Shown here: in pieces, positions 1 through 8,457 of the stretch
Position numbering within the stretch: position 1 is the stretch's first letter
Layout of the letters: each line of letters opens with the position of its first letter
DNA from: Pseudomonas soli
GTDB taxonomy: Bacteria; Pseudomonadota; Gammaproteobacteria; Pseudomonadales; Pseudomonadaceae
Assembly: GCF_900110655.1 (NCBI RefSeq)
Contig: NZ_FOEQ01000003.1
Span: forward strand, 558,001-622,000
Reading direction: 5' to 3'
DNA: 64,000 bases
Made by a program: the position numbers and the translations under genes
Notes under the pieces: model-generated
Told to the model about the DNA's origin: nothing
Seen by the model: only the letters and a program-made list of their open reading frames with translations
Database searches by the model: none

Positions 1-262
1 TCGGCAGCTCGCGGGCCTCGACGAACAGTACGCGGGCGCCTTCGGCGGTGGTCCAGTGCTGGATGTTCAGCTGGCGCCGGCTGGGGGCCTTGCCGTCCAG
101 TTCGGCCAGCGATTGCAGGGTGTTGGCCGGGCGGGCCGCAGTGTCCGCCTTGCCTTGGCTGTCGGACTGGGCAGGGCGCGCCAGCAGCGCGGCGATGGCC
201 ACCACCAGCACGATGATCGCCAGGCCGAACAGGGTGTAGCGCGGTGCGCTGCGATCACTCAT
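1..262 (-). CDS. M16 family zinc-peptidase-like protein, partial (C-terminus outside window)
   Basis: Only the first 87 codons are present. The reading starts MSDRSAPRYTLFGLAI and has one membrane segment at about residues 10-27 (LFGLAIIVLVVAIAALLA), so the protein is predicted to be anchored in the inner membrane and to face the periplasm. A stretch around QHWTTAEGARVLFVEAREL matches the start of the M16 insulinase-like fold. It follows the complete M16 gene on the same strand, and its start overlaps that gene's stop by 8 bases, so the two are probably translationally coupled. Paired M16 genes often encode one catalytic and one inactive subunit. The partner carries HxxEH, so this may be the non-catalytic half, but the relevant region lies outside the window. 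Confidence 0.8.
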   Translation of the reverse strand, partial: MSDRSAPRYTLFGLAIIVLVVAIAALLARPAQSDSQGKADTAARPANTLQSLAELDGKAPSRRQLNIQHWTTAEGARVLFVEARELP

Positions 263-1610
263 GAGCGGACTCCTCGGGCAGTACATGGGCAACGCTCAGG
301 CGTTCGCGGGTGAAATAGGTGCGGGCGGCGGCCTGGATGTCCTCCGGGGTCACGCGCTTGAGGTCGTCGAGCTCGCTGTCTATCAGCTTCCAGGACAGGC
401 CGACCGTTTCCAGTTGCCCGATGGTGGTGGCCTGGCTGCTGATCGAGTCGCGGTCGTAGACCAGGCCGGCGATCACCTGGGCGCGGACGCGCTCGAGCTC
501 TTCGGCGGTGGGTGGCGTGGTCTTGAGCTCATCGAGCAACTGCCAGATGCCTTTCTCCACTTCGGCCAGGGTCTTTTGCTTCTGCACGTTGGGCGTGGCC
601 GAGATCATGAACAGGCTGTCGCCGCGGGTGAAGGCGTTGTAGCTGGACGAGGCACCGGCAACCAGCTCCTGGCCGCGTTCCAGGCGCGCCGGCATGCGGG
701 CGCTGTAGCCGCCGTCGAGCAGGGCCGAGATCAGCCGCAGGGCGTTGACGCTGCGTGGGTCCTTGGCGGTGGCCAGGGCCGGGACATTGAAGCCGTAGAT
801 CAGGCTGGGCAGTTGCGTGCGCAGGTGCAGGGTGAGCAGGCGCTGGCCTGGCTCGGCCAGTTCCAGCGGCAGTTTGCTCGGCGGCACGGCGCGTTTGGGG
901 ATGGAGCCGAAGTACTTCTGCGCCAAGGCCTTGACCTCGTCCGGCTTGACGTCGCCGACCACCACCAGGGTGGCGTTGTTCGGGGCGTACCAGGACTCGT
1001 ACCAATGACGCAGCTCCTCGACTTTCATGCGCTCGAGGTCGGCCATCCAGCCGATGGTCGGCGTGTGGTAGCCGCTGGCCGGGTAGGCCATGGCGCGGAA
1101 CAGCTCGAAGGCCTTGGCATTGGGCTGGTCGTCGGTGCGCAGGCGACGCTCTTCCTTGATCACCTCGATCTCGCGGCTGAACTCGTCGGCCGGCAGGCGC
1201 AGGCTGGCCAGGCGGTCGGCTTCGAGCTCCAGGGCCACCGGCAGGCGGTCGCGGGCCAGCACCTGGTAGTAGGCGGTGTAGTCGTCGCTGGTGAAGGCGT
1301 TCTCCTCGGCGCCGAGATCGCGCAGGATGCGCGAGGCCTCGCCGGGGCCGATCTTGGCGCTGCCCTTGAACATCATGTGTTCCAGGGCATGGGACAGGCC
1401 GGTCTGGCCCGGCGTCTCGTAGCTGGAGCCGACCTTGTACCAGATCTGCGAAACCACCACTGGCGCCCGGTGGTCCTCGCGCACGACAACTTTCAGGCCG
1501 TTGTCGAGGATGAATTCGTGGGTGGGTTGCACATCGGCGGCGAAAGCCGCCAGCGGCAGGCACAGTGTGCCGAGCAACAGGCCAGCGGCGCGGCGGGCTA
1601 GAGCATTCAT
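255..1610 (-). CDS. M16 family zinc metallopeptidase (insulinase/PqqL-like), periplasmic
   Basis: A 451-residue protein. I chose the start at 1610 because MNALARRAAGLLLGTLCLPLAAFA is preceded by no coding-like sequence and forms a good signal peptide (cleavage near AFA-AD, residue 25). The inverted zinc motif HALEH is at residues 74-78, followed by the downstream glutamate-rich helix (EVIKEERRL) typical of M16. It is therefore the catalytic member of the pair, expected to degrade or process peptides in the periplasm. It is transcribed away from ftsY, with 234 bases between the two starts, and overlaps the next M16 gene by 8 bases. The substrate cannot be told from sequence. Confidence 0.9.
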   Translation of the reverse strand: MNALARRAAGLLLGTLCLPLAAFAADVQPTHEFILDNGLKVVVREDHRAPVVVSQIWYKVGSSYETPGQTGLSHALEHMMFKGSAKIGPGEASRILRDLGAEENAFTSDDYTAYYQVLARDRLPVALELEADRLASLRLPADEFSREIEVIKEERRLRTDDQPNAKAFELFRAMAYPASGYHTPTIGWMADLERMKVEELRHWYESWYAPNNATLVVVGDVKPDEVKALAQKYFGSIPKRAVPPSKLPLELAEPGQRLLTLHLRTQLPSLIYGFNVPALATAKDPRSVNALRLISALLDGGYSARMPARLERGQELVAGASSSYNAFTRGDSLFMISATPNVQKQKTLAEVEKGIWQLLDELKTTPPTAEELERVRAQVIAGLVYDRDSISSQATTIGQLETVGLSWKLIDSELDDLKRVTPEDIQAAARTYFTRERLSVAHVLPEESAHE

Positions 1611-1844
1611 ACGGTGTTCAACCTGTTCGGCGGCCCGCTTGGGTTTAGCGTCGGCGGGCCAGGAGGTGCTAGGATACTGATCCGGTTGCCTGGCGACCAT
1701 GCCTGTCGCCGTTCTGGCCCGCAGGCCCTTACGACAAAACGTTGCGCATGAACCCGCTGGCTTCACAGTAGTCTGTTCTGCGTGAGTTAAGAATTCCCGA
1801 TGCGCCGCTGCTGGCCCATCGCTACCCTGAGATAGCCGTCTTCC

Positions 1845-3380
1845 ATGTTTGGTTCCAACGACGACAAAAAAGCGCCGGCCGCGGCTGGCGAGAAGAAAGG
1901 CCTGTTCAGCTGGTTCCGCAAGAAGCCGGAACAGCCTGCCGCCGAACAGCCGCAAGCCCCTGCACCGCAAGCGCCCGTCGAGCAGACCGCACCGGCTGCC
2001 GAGCCGTTGCAGGCGCCTGTGCCAGAGCCGGTGGTTGCCGCGCCGCAGCCGGAGCCTGTGCCAGAGCCGGTGGTTGTAGCGCCGCAGCCGGAGCCCGTGC
2101 CAGAGCCGGTGGTTGTAGCGCCGCAGCCGGAGCCCGTGCCAGAGCCGGTGGTTGCTGCACCGCAGCCGGAGACTGCGCCAGAGCCGGTGGTTGCAACGCT
2201 GCAACCGGTCGAGGTCGAAGTAACTGCGGCCCCGGTCAGCAACCTGGTCTTGCCTGTCGCCGAAGAGCCGGTGGCATTGGTCGAGGACCTGGAACCCAAG
2301 GCGCCGCCCGTCATCCCTGCCCGGCCGTCCGTCGAAACGGTAGACGCTGCCATTGTCGCTCCAGCACCGGTTGTCGAAGCCGCGCCGGTCGTTGTGCCGG
2401 CTCCAGTCGACCCAGAGCCTGTCGTCGTTGCGGCCGCCGAGCCATCCAAGCCTGGTTTCTTCGCCCGCCTCAAGCAGGGCCTGTCGAAGACCAGCGCCAG
2501 CATCGGCGAGGGCATGGCCAGCCTGTTCCTCGGCAAGAAGGTCATCGACGACGACCTGCTCGACGAGATCGAGACCCGGCTGCTGACCGCCGACGTCGGT
2601 GTCGAGGCCACCTCGACCATCGTCCAGAACCTGACCCAGAAAGTTGCCCGCAAGCAATTGGCCGACGCCGACGCGCTGTACAAGTCGCTGCAGGAAGAGC
2701 TGGCCGCGCTGCTGCGCCCGGTCGAGCAGCCGCTGAAGATCGAGGCGCAGAACAAGCCCTACGTGATCCTGGTGGTTGGCGTGAACGGCGCCGGCAAGAC
2801 CACCACCATCGGCAAACTGGCGAAGAAGCTGCAGCTCGAAGGCAAGAAAGTCATGCTCGCGGCCGGCGACACCTTCCGCGCCGCCGCGGTGGAGCAGTTG
2901 CAGGTGTGGGGCGAGCGCAACCAGATCCCGGTGATCGCCCAGCACACCGGCGCCGACTCGGCTTCGGTGATCTTCGACGCGGTGCAGGCCGCCAAGGCCC
3001 GTAATGTCGATGTGCTGATCGCCGACACCGCCGGCCGCCTGCACACCAAGGACAACCTGATGGAAGAGCTGAAGAAGGTCCGTCGGGTCATGGGCAAGCT
3101 TGATGTCGAGGCGCCGCACGAGGTGCTGCTGGTGCTCGACGCCGGTACCGGGCAGAACGCCATCAGCCAGGCCAAGTACTTCAACCAGAGCGTCGAGCTG
3201 ACCGGCCTGGCTCTGACCAAGCTGGATGGTACAGCCAAGGGCGGCGTGATCTTCGCCCTGGCCAAGCAGTTCAACATCCCGATCCGCTTCATCGGTGTGG
3301 GCGAAGGTATCGACGACCTGCGCACCTTCGAAGCCGAACCTTTCGTCAAGGCGCTGTTCGCCGAGCGTGAACCTTCATGA
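1845..3380 (+). CDS. ftsY: signal recognition particle receptor FtsY
   Basis: A 511-residue GTPase that docks SRP-ribosome complexes at the inner membrane. The C-terminal NG domain carries the G1 loop GVNGAGKTTT (residues 312-321), DTAGR (394-398) and TKLD (458-461). The N-terminal acidic A domain (about residues 1-205) is long and low in complexity. Residues 58-122 are five 13-residue units close to PVPEPVVxAPQPE, encoded by 39-bp tandem repeats at 2016-2210. A membrane-binding helix with GLFSWFRKK (19-27) lies near the start. The stop overlaps the ftsE start by ATGA, so ftsY, ftsE and ftsX form one operon. Repeat copy number is likely to vary between strains. Confidence 0.98.
   Translation: MFGSNDDKKAPAAAGEKKGLFSWFRKKPEQPAAEQPQAPAPQAPVEQTAPAAEPLQAPVPEPVVAAPQPEPVPEPVVVAPQPEPVPEPVVVAPQPEPVPEPVVAAPQPETAPEPVVATLQPVEVEVTAAPVSNLVLPVAEEPVALVEDLEPKAPPVIPARPSVETVDAAIVAPAPVVEAAPVVVPAPVDPEPVVVAAAEPSKPGFFARLKQGLSKTSASIGEGMASLFLGKKVIDDDLLDEIETRLLTADVGVEATSTIVQNLTQKVARKQLADADALYKSLQEELAALLRPVEQPLKIEAQNKPYVILVVGVNGAGKTTTIGKLAKKLQLEGKKVMLAAGDTFRAAAVEQLQVWGERNQIPVIAQHTGADSASVIFDAVQAAKARNVDVLIADTAGRLHTKDNLMEELKKVRRVMGKLDVEAPHEVLLVLDAGTGQNAISQAKYFNQSVELTGLALTKLDGTAKGGVIFALAKQFNIPIRFIGVGEGIDDLRTFEAEPFVKALFAEREPS
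2016..2210 (+). repeat. 39-bp in-frame tandem repeat in ftsY (about 5 units)
   Basis: Five consecutive 39-bp units encode PVPEPVVAAPQPE-like peptides. Units 2 and 3 are nearly identical at DNA level, and the last unit is diverged (TAPEPVVATLQPV). The period is a multiple of three, so copy-number change keeps the frame. The repeat lies in the non-catalytic acidic A domain. Confidence 0.9.
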
Positions 3381-4048
3381 TCCGATTCGAACAGGTAGCC
3401 AAGCGCTATCCCAACGGCCATGTCGGCCTGCACGAGCTGAGCTTCCGGGCGCGTCGTGGCGAGTTCCTGTTCGTCACCGGCCACTCCGGCGCCGGCAAGA
3501 GCACCCTGTTGCGGCTGCTGCTGGCCATGGAACGTCCGACCAGCGGCAAGCTGCTGCTGGCCGGGCAGGACCTGGGCCAGATCAGCAATGCGCAGATTCC
3601 GTTCCTGCGCCGGCAGATCGGCGTGGTGTTCCAGAACCACCAGTTGCTGTTCGACCGCACGGTGTTCAACAACATCGCGCTGCCGTTGCAGATTCTCGGG
3701 CTGTCCAAGGCCGAGATCGCCAAACGCGTCGATTCGGCGCTGGAGCGCGTGTCGCTGAGCGACAAGGGCGAGCTGTTCCCGGCCGACCTGTCCACCGGCC
3801 AGCAACAACGGGTCGGCATTGCCCGGGCCATCGTGCATCAGCCAGCCCTGCTGCTGGCGGACGAGCCCACCGGTAACCTCGACCCGCGTCTGGCCGCCGA
3901 GATCATGGGCGTGTTCGAGGACATCAACCGCCTGGGCACCACGGTACTGATCGCCAGTCACGACCTGGCGCTGATCGCGCGCATGCGCCACCGCATGCTG
4001 ACGCTGCAACGCGGCCGCTTGATCGGCGATGGGGAGGCCGGGCAATGA
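3377..4048 (+). CDS. ftsE: cell division ATP-binding protein FtsE
   Basis: A 223-residue ABC ATPase. Walker A GHSGAGKST is at residues 35-43, the Q-loop is near VFQNHQ (84-89), Walker B ALLLADE at 157-163, and the switch histidine at 195. The signature reads LSTGQQQR (138-145), whereas the usual FtsE form is LSGGEQQR, so two normally conserved positions differ. With FtsX it forms the type VII ABC complex at the division site that activates periplasmic amidases through EnvC; an EnvC/M23 gene fragment occurs at the far end of this window. Four-base overlaps with ftsY upstream and ftsX downstream indicate translational coupling. Confidence 0.97.
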   Translation: MIRFEQVAKRYPNGHVGLHELSFRARRGEFLFVTGHSGAGKSTLLRLLLAMERPTSGKLLLAGQDLGQISNAQIPFLRRQIGVVFQNHQLLFDRTVFNNIALPLQILGLSKAEIAKRVDSALERVSLSDKGELFPADLSTGQQQRVGIARAIVHQPALLLADEPTGNLDPRLAAEIMGVFEDINRLGTTVLIASHDLALIARMRHRMLTLQRGRLIGDGEAGQ

Positions 4049-5073
4049 GCACCACACGTACACCAAAGGTTTCCGAGCGCGTCGCGCCGAAAGCCGCCGA
4101 CCCGCAGCCGTCGAAGAAAAAGCGTGGCGATCACGATGACGATGGCCCGGACTTCCGCAGCCTCCTGCACGCCTGGCTGGAAAGCCACCGTGCCAGCCTG
4201 GCCGACAGCTTGCGCCGCTTGGGCAAGCAGCCGATCGGCAGCTTCTTCACCTGCCTGGTAATGGCGGTGGCGCTGAGCATGCCCATGGGTCTGTCGCTGT
4301 TGCTCAAGAACGTCGAGAAACTCGGCGGTTCCTGGCAGCGCGCGGCGCAGATCTCGCTGTATCTCAAACTCGATGCCAGCAGCCGCGATGGCGAGGCCCT
4401 GCGTGACGAGATCAAGGGCATGCCCGGCGTCGCCGAGGCGCAGTACGTCAGCCGCGAGCAGGCGCTGGAAGAGTTCCAGCAACAGTCGGGCCTGGGCGAG
4501 GCGCTGCGCGAACTGCCGGACAACCCACTGCCCGGCGTGGTGGTGGTGACCCCGACCGAGGTCGACAAGCCAGCCCTGGAAGCCTTGCGTCAACGCCTCT
4601 CCGAGCTGCCTCGCGTGGAAGCGGCGCAGCTGGACCTGGTGTGGGTCGAGCGCCTGGCGGCGATTCTCAAGCTGGGTGACCGGTTCGTCTTCGGCCTGGC
4701 GGTAATGCTGATTTCCGCGCTGCTGTTGGTAATCGGTAACACAATTCGTCTACATATCGAAAACCGCCGGGTCGAGATCGAAGTGATCAAGCTCGTCGGT
4801 GGCACCGACAGCTACGTACGGCGGCCTTTCCTGTACATGGGCGCCCTGTATGGACTGGGTGCGGGCGTGCTGGCCTGGGGCATCCTGGCGTTCGGCCTGA
4901 ACTGGCTGAACGACGCGGTGGTCGGGCTTTCCGGCCTGTATGGCAGTGATTTCGCCCTGGGTGGCGTACCGGCCTCGGATGGCGTTTCACTCTTGATCGG
5001 GGCGGTGCTGTTGGGGTATATCGGTGCATGGATCGCAGTCGCTCGTCACTTGAACGAGCTTGCACCGCGATAA
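4045..5073 (+). CDS. ftsX: cell division protein FtsX
   Basis: A 342-residue integral membrane partner of FtsE. The basic cytoplasmic N-terminus (about residues 1-65) is followed by a first membrane helix around GSFFTCLVMAVALSMPMGL. A large periplasmic domain (about 95-210) then binds EnvC-type activators, and three C-terminal membrane helices follow with the FtsX/MacB motif region IENRRVEIEVIKLVGG. The start overlaps the ftsE stop by four bases. The next gene, rpoH, begins 111 bases downstream behind its own promoter, and no strong terminator separates them, so some read-through from ftsYEX into rpoH is possible. Confidence 0.97.
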   Translation: MSTTRTPKVSERVAPKAADPQPSKKKRGDHDDDGPDFRSLLHAWLESHRASLADSLRRLGKQPIGSFFTCLVMAVALSMPMGLSLLLKNVEKLGGSWQRAAQISLYLKLDASSRDGEALRDEIKGMPGVAEAQYVSREQALEEFQQQSGLGEALRELPDNPLPGVVVVTPTEVDKPALEALRQRLSELPRVEAAQLDLVWVERLAAILKLGDRFVFGLAVMLISALLLVIGNTIRLHIENRRVEIEVIKLVGGTDSYVRRPFLYMGALYGLGAGVLAWGILAFGLNWLNDAVVGLSGLYGSDFALGGVPASDGVSLLIGAVLLGYIGAWIAVARHLNELAPR

Positions 5074-5110
5074 ATGTTTCATGGCCAGTATTGACAAATT
5101 TTTCATCCTG

Positions 5111-5137
5111 GAACTTGTACAACGGTTCCTTGTCTAT
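5111..5137 (+). promoter_or_regulatory. probable sigma-E/AlgU-type promoter of rpoH
   Basis: GAACTT (5111-5116), a 16-base spacer and TCTAT (5133-5137) match the extracytoplasmic-stress sigma consensus GAACTT-N16/17-TCtga. Sigma-E/AlgU control of rpoH is established in Escherichia coli and Pseudomonas. A TTGACA (5091-5096) lies just upstream, but I see no matching -10. The promoter assignment is inference from consensus and location. Confidence 0.65.
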
Positions 5138-5184
5138 GCTGGCAGTGCCCAAAAGGCATGAGTCTGTAAGCCGGAGGTACTTGA

Positions 5185-6039
5185 ATGACCAATTCGTTGC
5201 AACCTGCCTATGCCCTGGTTCCCGGTGCAAACCTGGAAGCCTATGTGCACACGGTCAACAGCATCCCCTTGCTGACGCCGGAGCAGGAGCGTGAACTGGC
5301 CGAGCGTCTCTATTACGAGCAGGATCTCGAGGCCGCTCGGCAAATGGTGATGGCCCACCTGCGTTTCGTCGTACACATCGCGCGTAGCTATGCAGGCTAC
5401 GGGCTGGCCCAGGCCGACCTGATCCAGGAAGGCAACGTGGGCCTGATGAAGGCGGTAAAGCGTTTCAACCCGGAAATGGGCGTGCGTCTGGTGTCCTTCG
5501 CCGTGCACTGGATCAAGGCCGAGATCCACGAGTTCATCCTGCGCAACTGGCGCATCGTCAAGGTGGCCACCACCAAGGCCCAGCGCAAGCTGTTCTTCAA
5601 CCTGCGCAGCCAGAAGAAGCGCCTGGCCTGGTTGAACAATGACGAAGTCCATCGAGTGGCCGAGAGCCTGGGTGTGGAGCCGCGTGAAGTACGTGAGATG
5701 GAAAGCCGCCTGAGCGGTCAGGACATGGCCTTCGACCCGGCGGCGGAAGCCGACGACGACAGCGCCTTCCAGTCGCCTGCGCATTACCTGGAAGACCACC
5801 GCTACAACCCGGCCGTGCAACTGGAGGACGCTGACTGGAGCGACAACTCCACCAGCAACCTGCATGAAGCGCTGCAGGGCCTGGATGATCGCAGCCGCGA
5901 CATCCTTTACCAGCGTTGGTTGGCCGAAGAAAAAGCCACGCTGCATGAGCTGGCAGAGAAGTACAGCGTGTCGGCCGAACGTATTCGCCAGCTGGAGAAG
6001 AACGCTATGAACAAGGTCAAGGCATTGATCACGATCTGA
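5185..6039 (+). CDS. rpoH: heat-shock sigma factor RpoH (sigma-32)
   Basis: A 284-residue group 3 sigma factor directing RNA polymerase to chaperone and protease promoters. Region 2 includes [19 protein letters not shown] (78-96), and the diagnostic RpoH box QRKLFFNLR is at residues 133-141. Region 4 with the helix-turn-helix [20 protein letters not shown] ends the protein. The ATG follows GGAGG at 5174-5178. It has its own stress-type promoter in the ftsX-rpoH gap and is closed by a strong hairpin terminator. Translation control by a 5' mRNA thermosensor is known in other bacteria but cannot be judged by eye here. Confidence 0.99.
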   Translation: MTNSLQPAYALVPGANLEAYVHTVNSIPLLTPEQERELAERLYYEQDLEAARQMVMAHLRFVVHIARSYAGYGLAQADLIQEGNVGLMKAVKRFNPEMGVRLVSFAVHWIKAEIHEFILRNWRIVKVATTKAQRKLFFNLRSQKKRLAWLNNDEVHRVAESLGVEPREVREMESRLSGQDMAFDPAAEADDDSAFQSPAHYLEDHRYNPAVQLEDADWSDNSTSNLHEALQGLDDRSRDILYQRWLAEEKATLHELAEKYSVSAERIRQLEKNAMNKVKALITI

Positions 6040-6060
6040 TCGGCGCCCTGGCTGGATTGA

Positions 6061-6096
6061 AAAGCCGCTGCTCTCGGAAGAGGCAGCGGCTTTTTT
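6061..6096 (+). terminator. rho-independent terminator of rpoH
   Basis: Perfect 11-bp stem AAAGCCGCTGC/GCAGCGGCTTT with an 11-base loop, followed by six T residues, 21 bases after the rpoH stop. Confidence 0.92.
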
Positions 6097-6131
6097 GTGT
6101 GTTGAAGCTGACTGGGGCGTGGAAGCGGGCC

Positions 6132-6842
6132 TTAAAGCCTGCGCGAAGCATCCAGTTGCATCAGGTAGCTCGGCCCGCCCAACTGGCTCATCTGCCGGCG
6201 GATCCACCCCGCACGGCTTGCCACATAGGCGCTGGGACGGCTGGCACTCCACTTGATCGGGCTTGGCAGCACCGCCGCGAGCTGTGCGGCCTGTTGTCGC
6301 GTCAGGCGGCTGGCATCCACGCCGAAGTGATAACGCGCCGCCGCCTGGGCACCGAACACGCCCTTGCCCCATTCGGCACTGTTCAGATACACCTCGAGTA
6401 TCCGCTCCTTCGACCAGAACAACTCGATCAGGGCGGTGAACCAGGCTTCCAGCCCCTTGCGCAGCCAGCTGCGCCCGGACCACAGGAACAGGTTCTTGGC
6501 CACCTGCTGGGTCAGCGTGCTGGCGCCGCGTACCTTGCCGCCACGCTCGTTGTAGGCCAGCGCCGCCTGGATCGCGGGGATATCGAAGCCCCAGTGGCTG
6601 GCGAACTTCTGGTCTTCGCCGGCGATGACCGCCACCTTGAGCTCGTCGGAGATATCCTCCCACGGCGTCCAGTCGCGTTGCAGGTCGATCGGCTCGCCGC
6701 TGGCCCATGACTGCACCTTGCGCTCGACCATCAGCGCGGTGCCGGGCGGCGGCACCCAGCGCAACACCAGGACCACGGCGATGCTGCCAGCAGCAAACCA
6801 GAGCAGGGCGCGGGAAAGGCGGCGAAGAAGGGATGACAGCAT
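6132..6842 (-). CDS. mtgA: monofunctional peptidoglycan glycosyltransferase MtgA
   Basis: A 236-residue GT51 enzyme that polymerises lipid II into glycan strands at the inner membrane. The start MLSSLLRRLSRALLWF at 6842 gives a short basic N-terminus and one membrane anchor (about residues 12-29). Motif 1, GEDQKFASHWGFD, has the catalytic glutamate at residue 76. KVRGASTLTQQVAKNLFL (motif 2) and RKGLEAWFTALIE (motif 3) follow. There is no transpeptidase domain, which distinguishes it from PBP1a at 26877. It is divergent from the DUF423 gene, with 64 bases between the starts, and convergent with rpoH. A longer reading from 6908 exists but adds a non-coding-like prefix. Confidence 0.95.
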   Translation of the reverse strand: MLSSLLRRLSRALLWFAAGSIAVVLVLRWVPPPGTALMVERKVQSWASGEPIDLQRDWTPWEDISDELKVAVIAGEDQKFASHWGFDIPAIQAALAYNERGGKVRGASTLTQQVAKNLFLWSGRSWLRKGLEAWFTALIELFWSKERILEVYLNSAEWGKGVFGAQAAARYHFGVDASRLTRQQAAQLAAVLPSPIKWSASRPSAYVASRAGWIRRQMSQLGGPSYLMQLDASRRL

Positions 6843-6906
6843 GGTGATGGCTTGGCCGGACCGTTGGAACGGGCCATTATACAGACCCCTCCCGAGGAGT
6901 CGTCCC

Positions 6907-7278
6907 ATGCTTCGCAGCTTCCTGATGCTCGCCGCGTTCTTCGGCTTTACCGGCGTCGCCCTCGGCGCTTTCGCCGCCCATGGCTTGAAAAACCGCCTCA
7001 GCGCCGACTACCTGGCGATCTTCCATACCGGTGTCACCTATCAACTGGTGCATGCCCTGGCGATCCTTGGCGTGGCGGTGCTGTCGGCGCACTTGCCCGG
7101 GCGCCTGGTCGGCTGGGCCGGTGGCTTGTTCGCCGTAGGTATCCTGCTGTTCTCCGGTAGCCTCTACGCCCTCACGCTCAGCGGTCTGGGCAAGCTCGGC
7201 ATGATCACTCCGCTGGGTGGCCTGTGCTTCCTTGCTGGCTGGCTTTGCCTGGGGCTGGCCGCCTGGCGGCTGGGCTGA
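6907..7278 (+). CDS. DUF423 family small membrane protein (YgdD-like)
   Basis: A 123-residue, very hydrophobic protein with about four membrane helices. It opens with the family pattern around GFTGVALGAFAAHGLKNR and contains FHTGVTYQLVHALAILG in the second helix. The family is widespread in bacteria and has no firmly assigned function. It is divergent from mtgA and lies 103 bases before thiS. Length and helix pattern match the family. Nothing nearby points to a specific role. Confidence 0.92.
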   Translation: MLRSFLMLAAFFGFTGVALGAFAAHGLKNRLSADYLAIFHTGVTYQLVHALAILGVAVLSAHLPGRLVGWAGGLFAVGILLFSGSLYALTLSGLGKLGMITPLGGLCFLAGWLCLGLAAWRLG

Positions 7279-7381
7279 CCGGTCGGTCCACAATCGCGAC
7301 TAATGGCGTGTGTCGCCCTTGGGTTGCAGGGCGGATCGGGGCTAGAATGCGGGCCCCCAAAGAACAATGGTGGCCGTGCGC

Positions 7382-7582
7382 ATGCGCATTCAATTGAACG
7401 GTGAACCTTACGAACTGCCCGCGGGCGAGAGCGTCGCGGCGCTGCTGGGCCGGCTGGAGCTGGCCGGCCGCCGGGTGGCGGTGGAACTGAACCTGGACAT
7501 CGTGCCGCGCAGCCAGCACGAGAGCACGCAGCTCAAGGACGGCGACCAGGTCGAGGTGGTCCACGCCATCGGTGGCGGCTAA
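7382..7582 (+). CDS. thiS: sulfur carrier protein ThiS
   Basis: A 66-residue ubiquitin-fold protein ending in the Gly-Gly tail (HAIGGG) that is adenylated by ThiF and thiocarboxylated to give sulfur to the thiazole ring of thiamine. The start MRIQLNGEPYEL at 7382 is preferred because it begins exactly at the conserved first strand. An in-frame ATG at 7367 would add MVAVR, and neither start has a strong ribosome binding site. The gene lies 53 bases before thiG, forming a thiS-thiG pair. I see no thiamine riboswitch-like structure upstream. Confidence 0.93.
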   Translation: MRIQLNGEPYELPAGESVAALLGRLELAGRRVAVELNLDIVPRSQHESTQLKDGDQVEVVHAIGGG

Positions 7583-7635
7583 CCGCCCCTGAAACCTCGC
7601 CAGCAAAGTCCCGCAATCTTTCCTGAGGAACAACG

Positions 7636-8448
7636 ATGAGCAACGTTCGCAGCGACAAGCCCTTCATCCTGGCCGGGCGCACTTTCCAGTCGCGCCTGCT
7701 GGTAGGCACCGGCAAGTACCGTGACATGGAAGAAACCCGCCTGGCCACCGAGGCCTCGGGTGCCGAGATCGTCACCGTCGCCGTGCGCCGTACCAACCTG
7801 GGCCAGAACGCGGGCGAGCCGAACCTGCTCGACGTGCTGTCGCCAGACAAGTACACCATCCTGCCGAACACCGCCGGTTGCTTCGATGCGACGGAAGCGG
7901 TGCGCACCTGCCGCCTGGCCCGTGAGCTGCTCGATGGCCGCAAGTCCCATGAGTCCAGGACGCTGGTGAAGCTGGAAGTGCTGGCCGACCAGAAAACCCT
8001 GTTCCCCAATGTGATCGAAACCCTCAAGGCCGCCGAAGTGCTGGTCAAGGAAGGTTTCGACGTGATGGTCTACACCAGCGATGACCCGATCATCGCCCGT
8101 CAGCTGGCCGAAGTCGGCTGTATCGCCGTCATGCCGCTGGCCGGCCTGATCGGCACCGGCCTTGGCATCTGCAACCCGTACAACCTGCAGATCATCCTGG
8201 AGGAATCCAAGGTGCCGGTGCTGGTCGATGCCGGCGTGGGTACCGCCTCCGACGCCACCATCGCCATGGAAATGGGTTGCGAAGCGGTGCTGATGAACTC
8301 GGCCATCGCCCATGCCCAGCAGCCCGTACTGATGGCCGAGGCCATGAAACACGCCATCGTTGCCGGTCGCATGGCCTACCTGGCCGGCCGCATGCCGAAA
8401 AAACTCTATGCCAGCGCCTCTTCGCCGCTGGATGGTCTGATCAAGTAA
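7636..8448 (+). CDS. thiG: thiazole synthase ThiG
   Basis: A 270-residue TIM-barrel enzyme that condenses deoxyxylulose phosphate, dehydroglycine and ThiS thiocarboxylate to the thiamine thiazole phosphate. The Schiff-base lysine is the K of [10 protein letters not shown] (K112). Phosphate-binding glycines occur in [12 protein letters not shown] and [11 protein letters not shown] short stretch, KSHESR, immediately before TLVKLEV seems to be inserted relative to the shorter loop I recall in other pseudomonads. RBS GAGGAA lies just upstream of ATG 7636. trmB follows after 9 bases, so the three genes are probably co-transcribed. Confidence 0.98.
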   Translation: MSNVRSDKPFILAGRTFQSRLLVGTGKYRDMEETRLATEASGAEIVTVAVRRTNLGQNAGEPNLLDVLSPDKYTILPNTAGCFDATEAVRTCRLARELLDGRKSHESRTLVKLEVLADQKTLFPNVIETLKAAEVLVKEGFDVMVYTSDDPIIARQLAEVGCIAVMPLAGLIGTGLGICNPYNLQIILEESKVPVLVDAGVGTASDATIAMEMGCEAVLMNSAIAHAQQPVLMAEAMKHAIVAGRMAYLAGRMPKKLYASASSPLDGLIK

Positions 8449-8457
8449 GAGCTCCTG

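Noticed and set aside
255..3119. Single 954-codon minus-strand protein covering the M16 peptidase and ftsY
   Set aside because: The M16 signal peptide starts at 1610; everything upstream is the reverse strand of ftsY, including its repeats.
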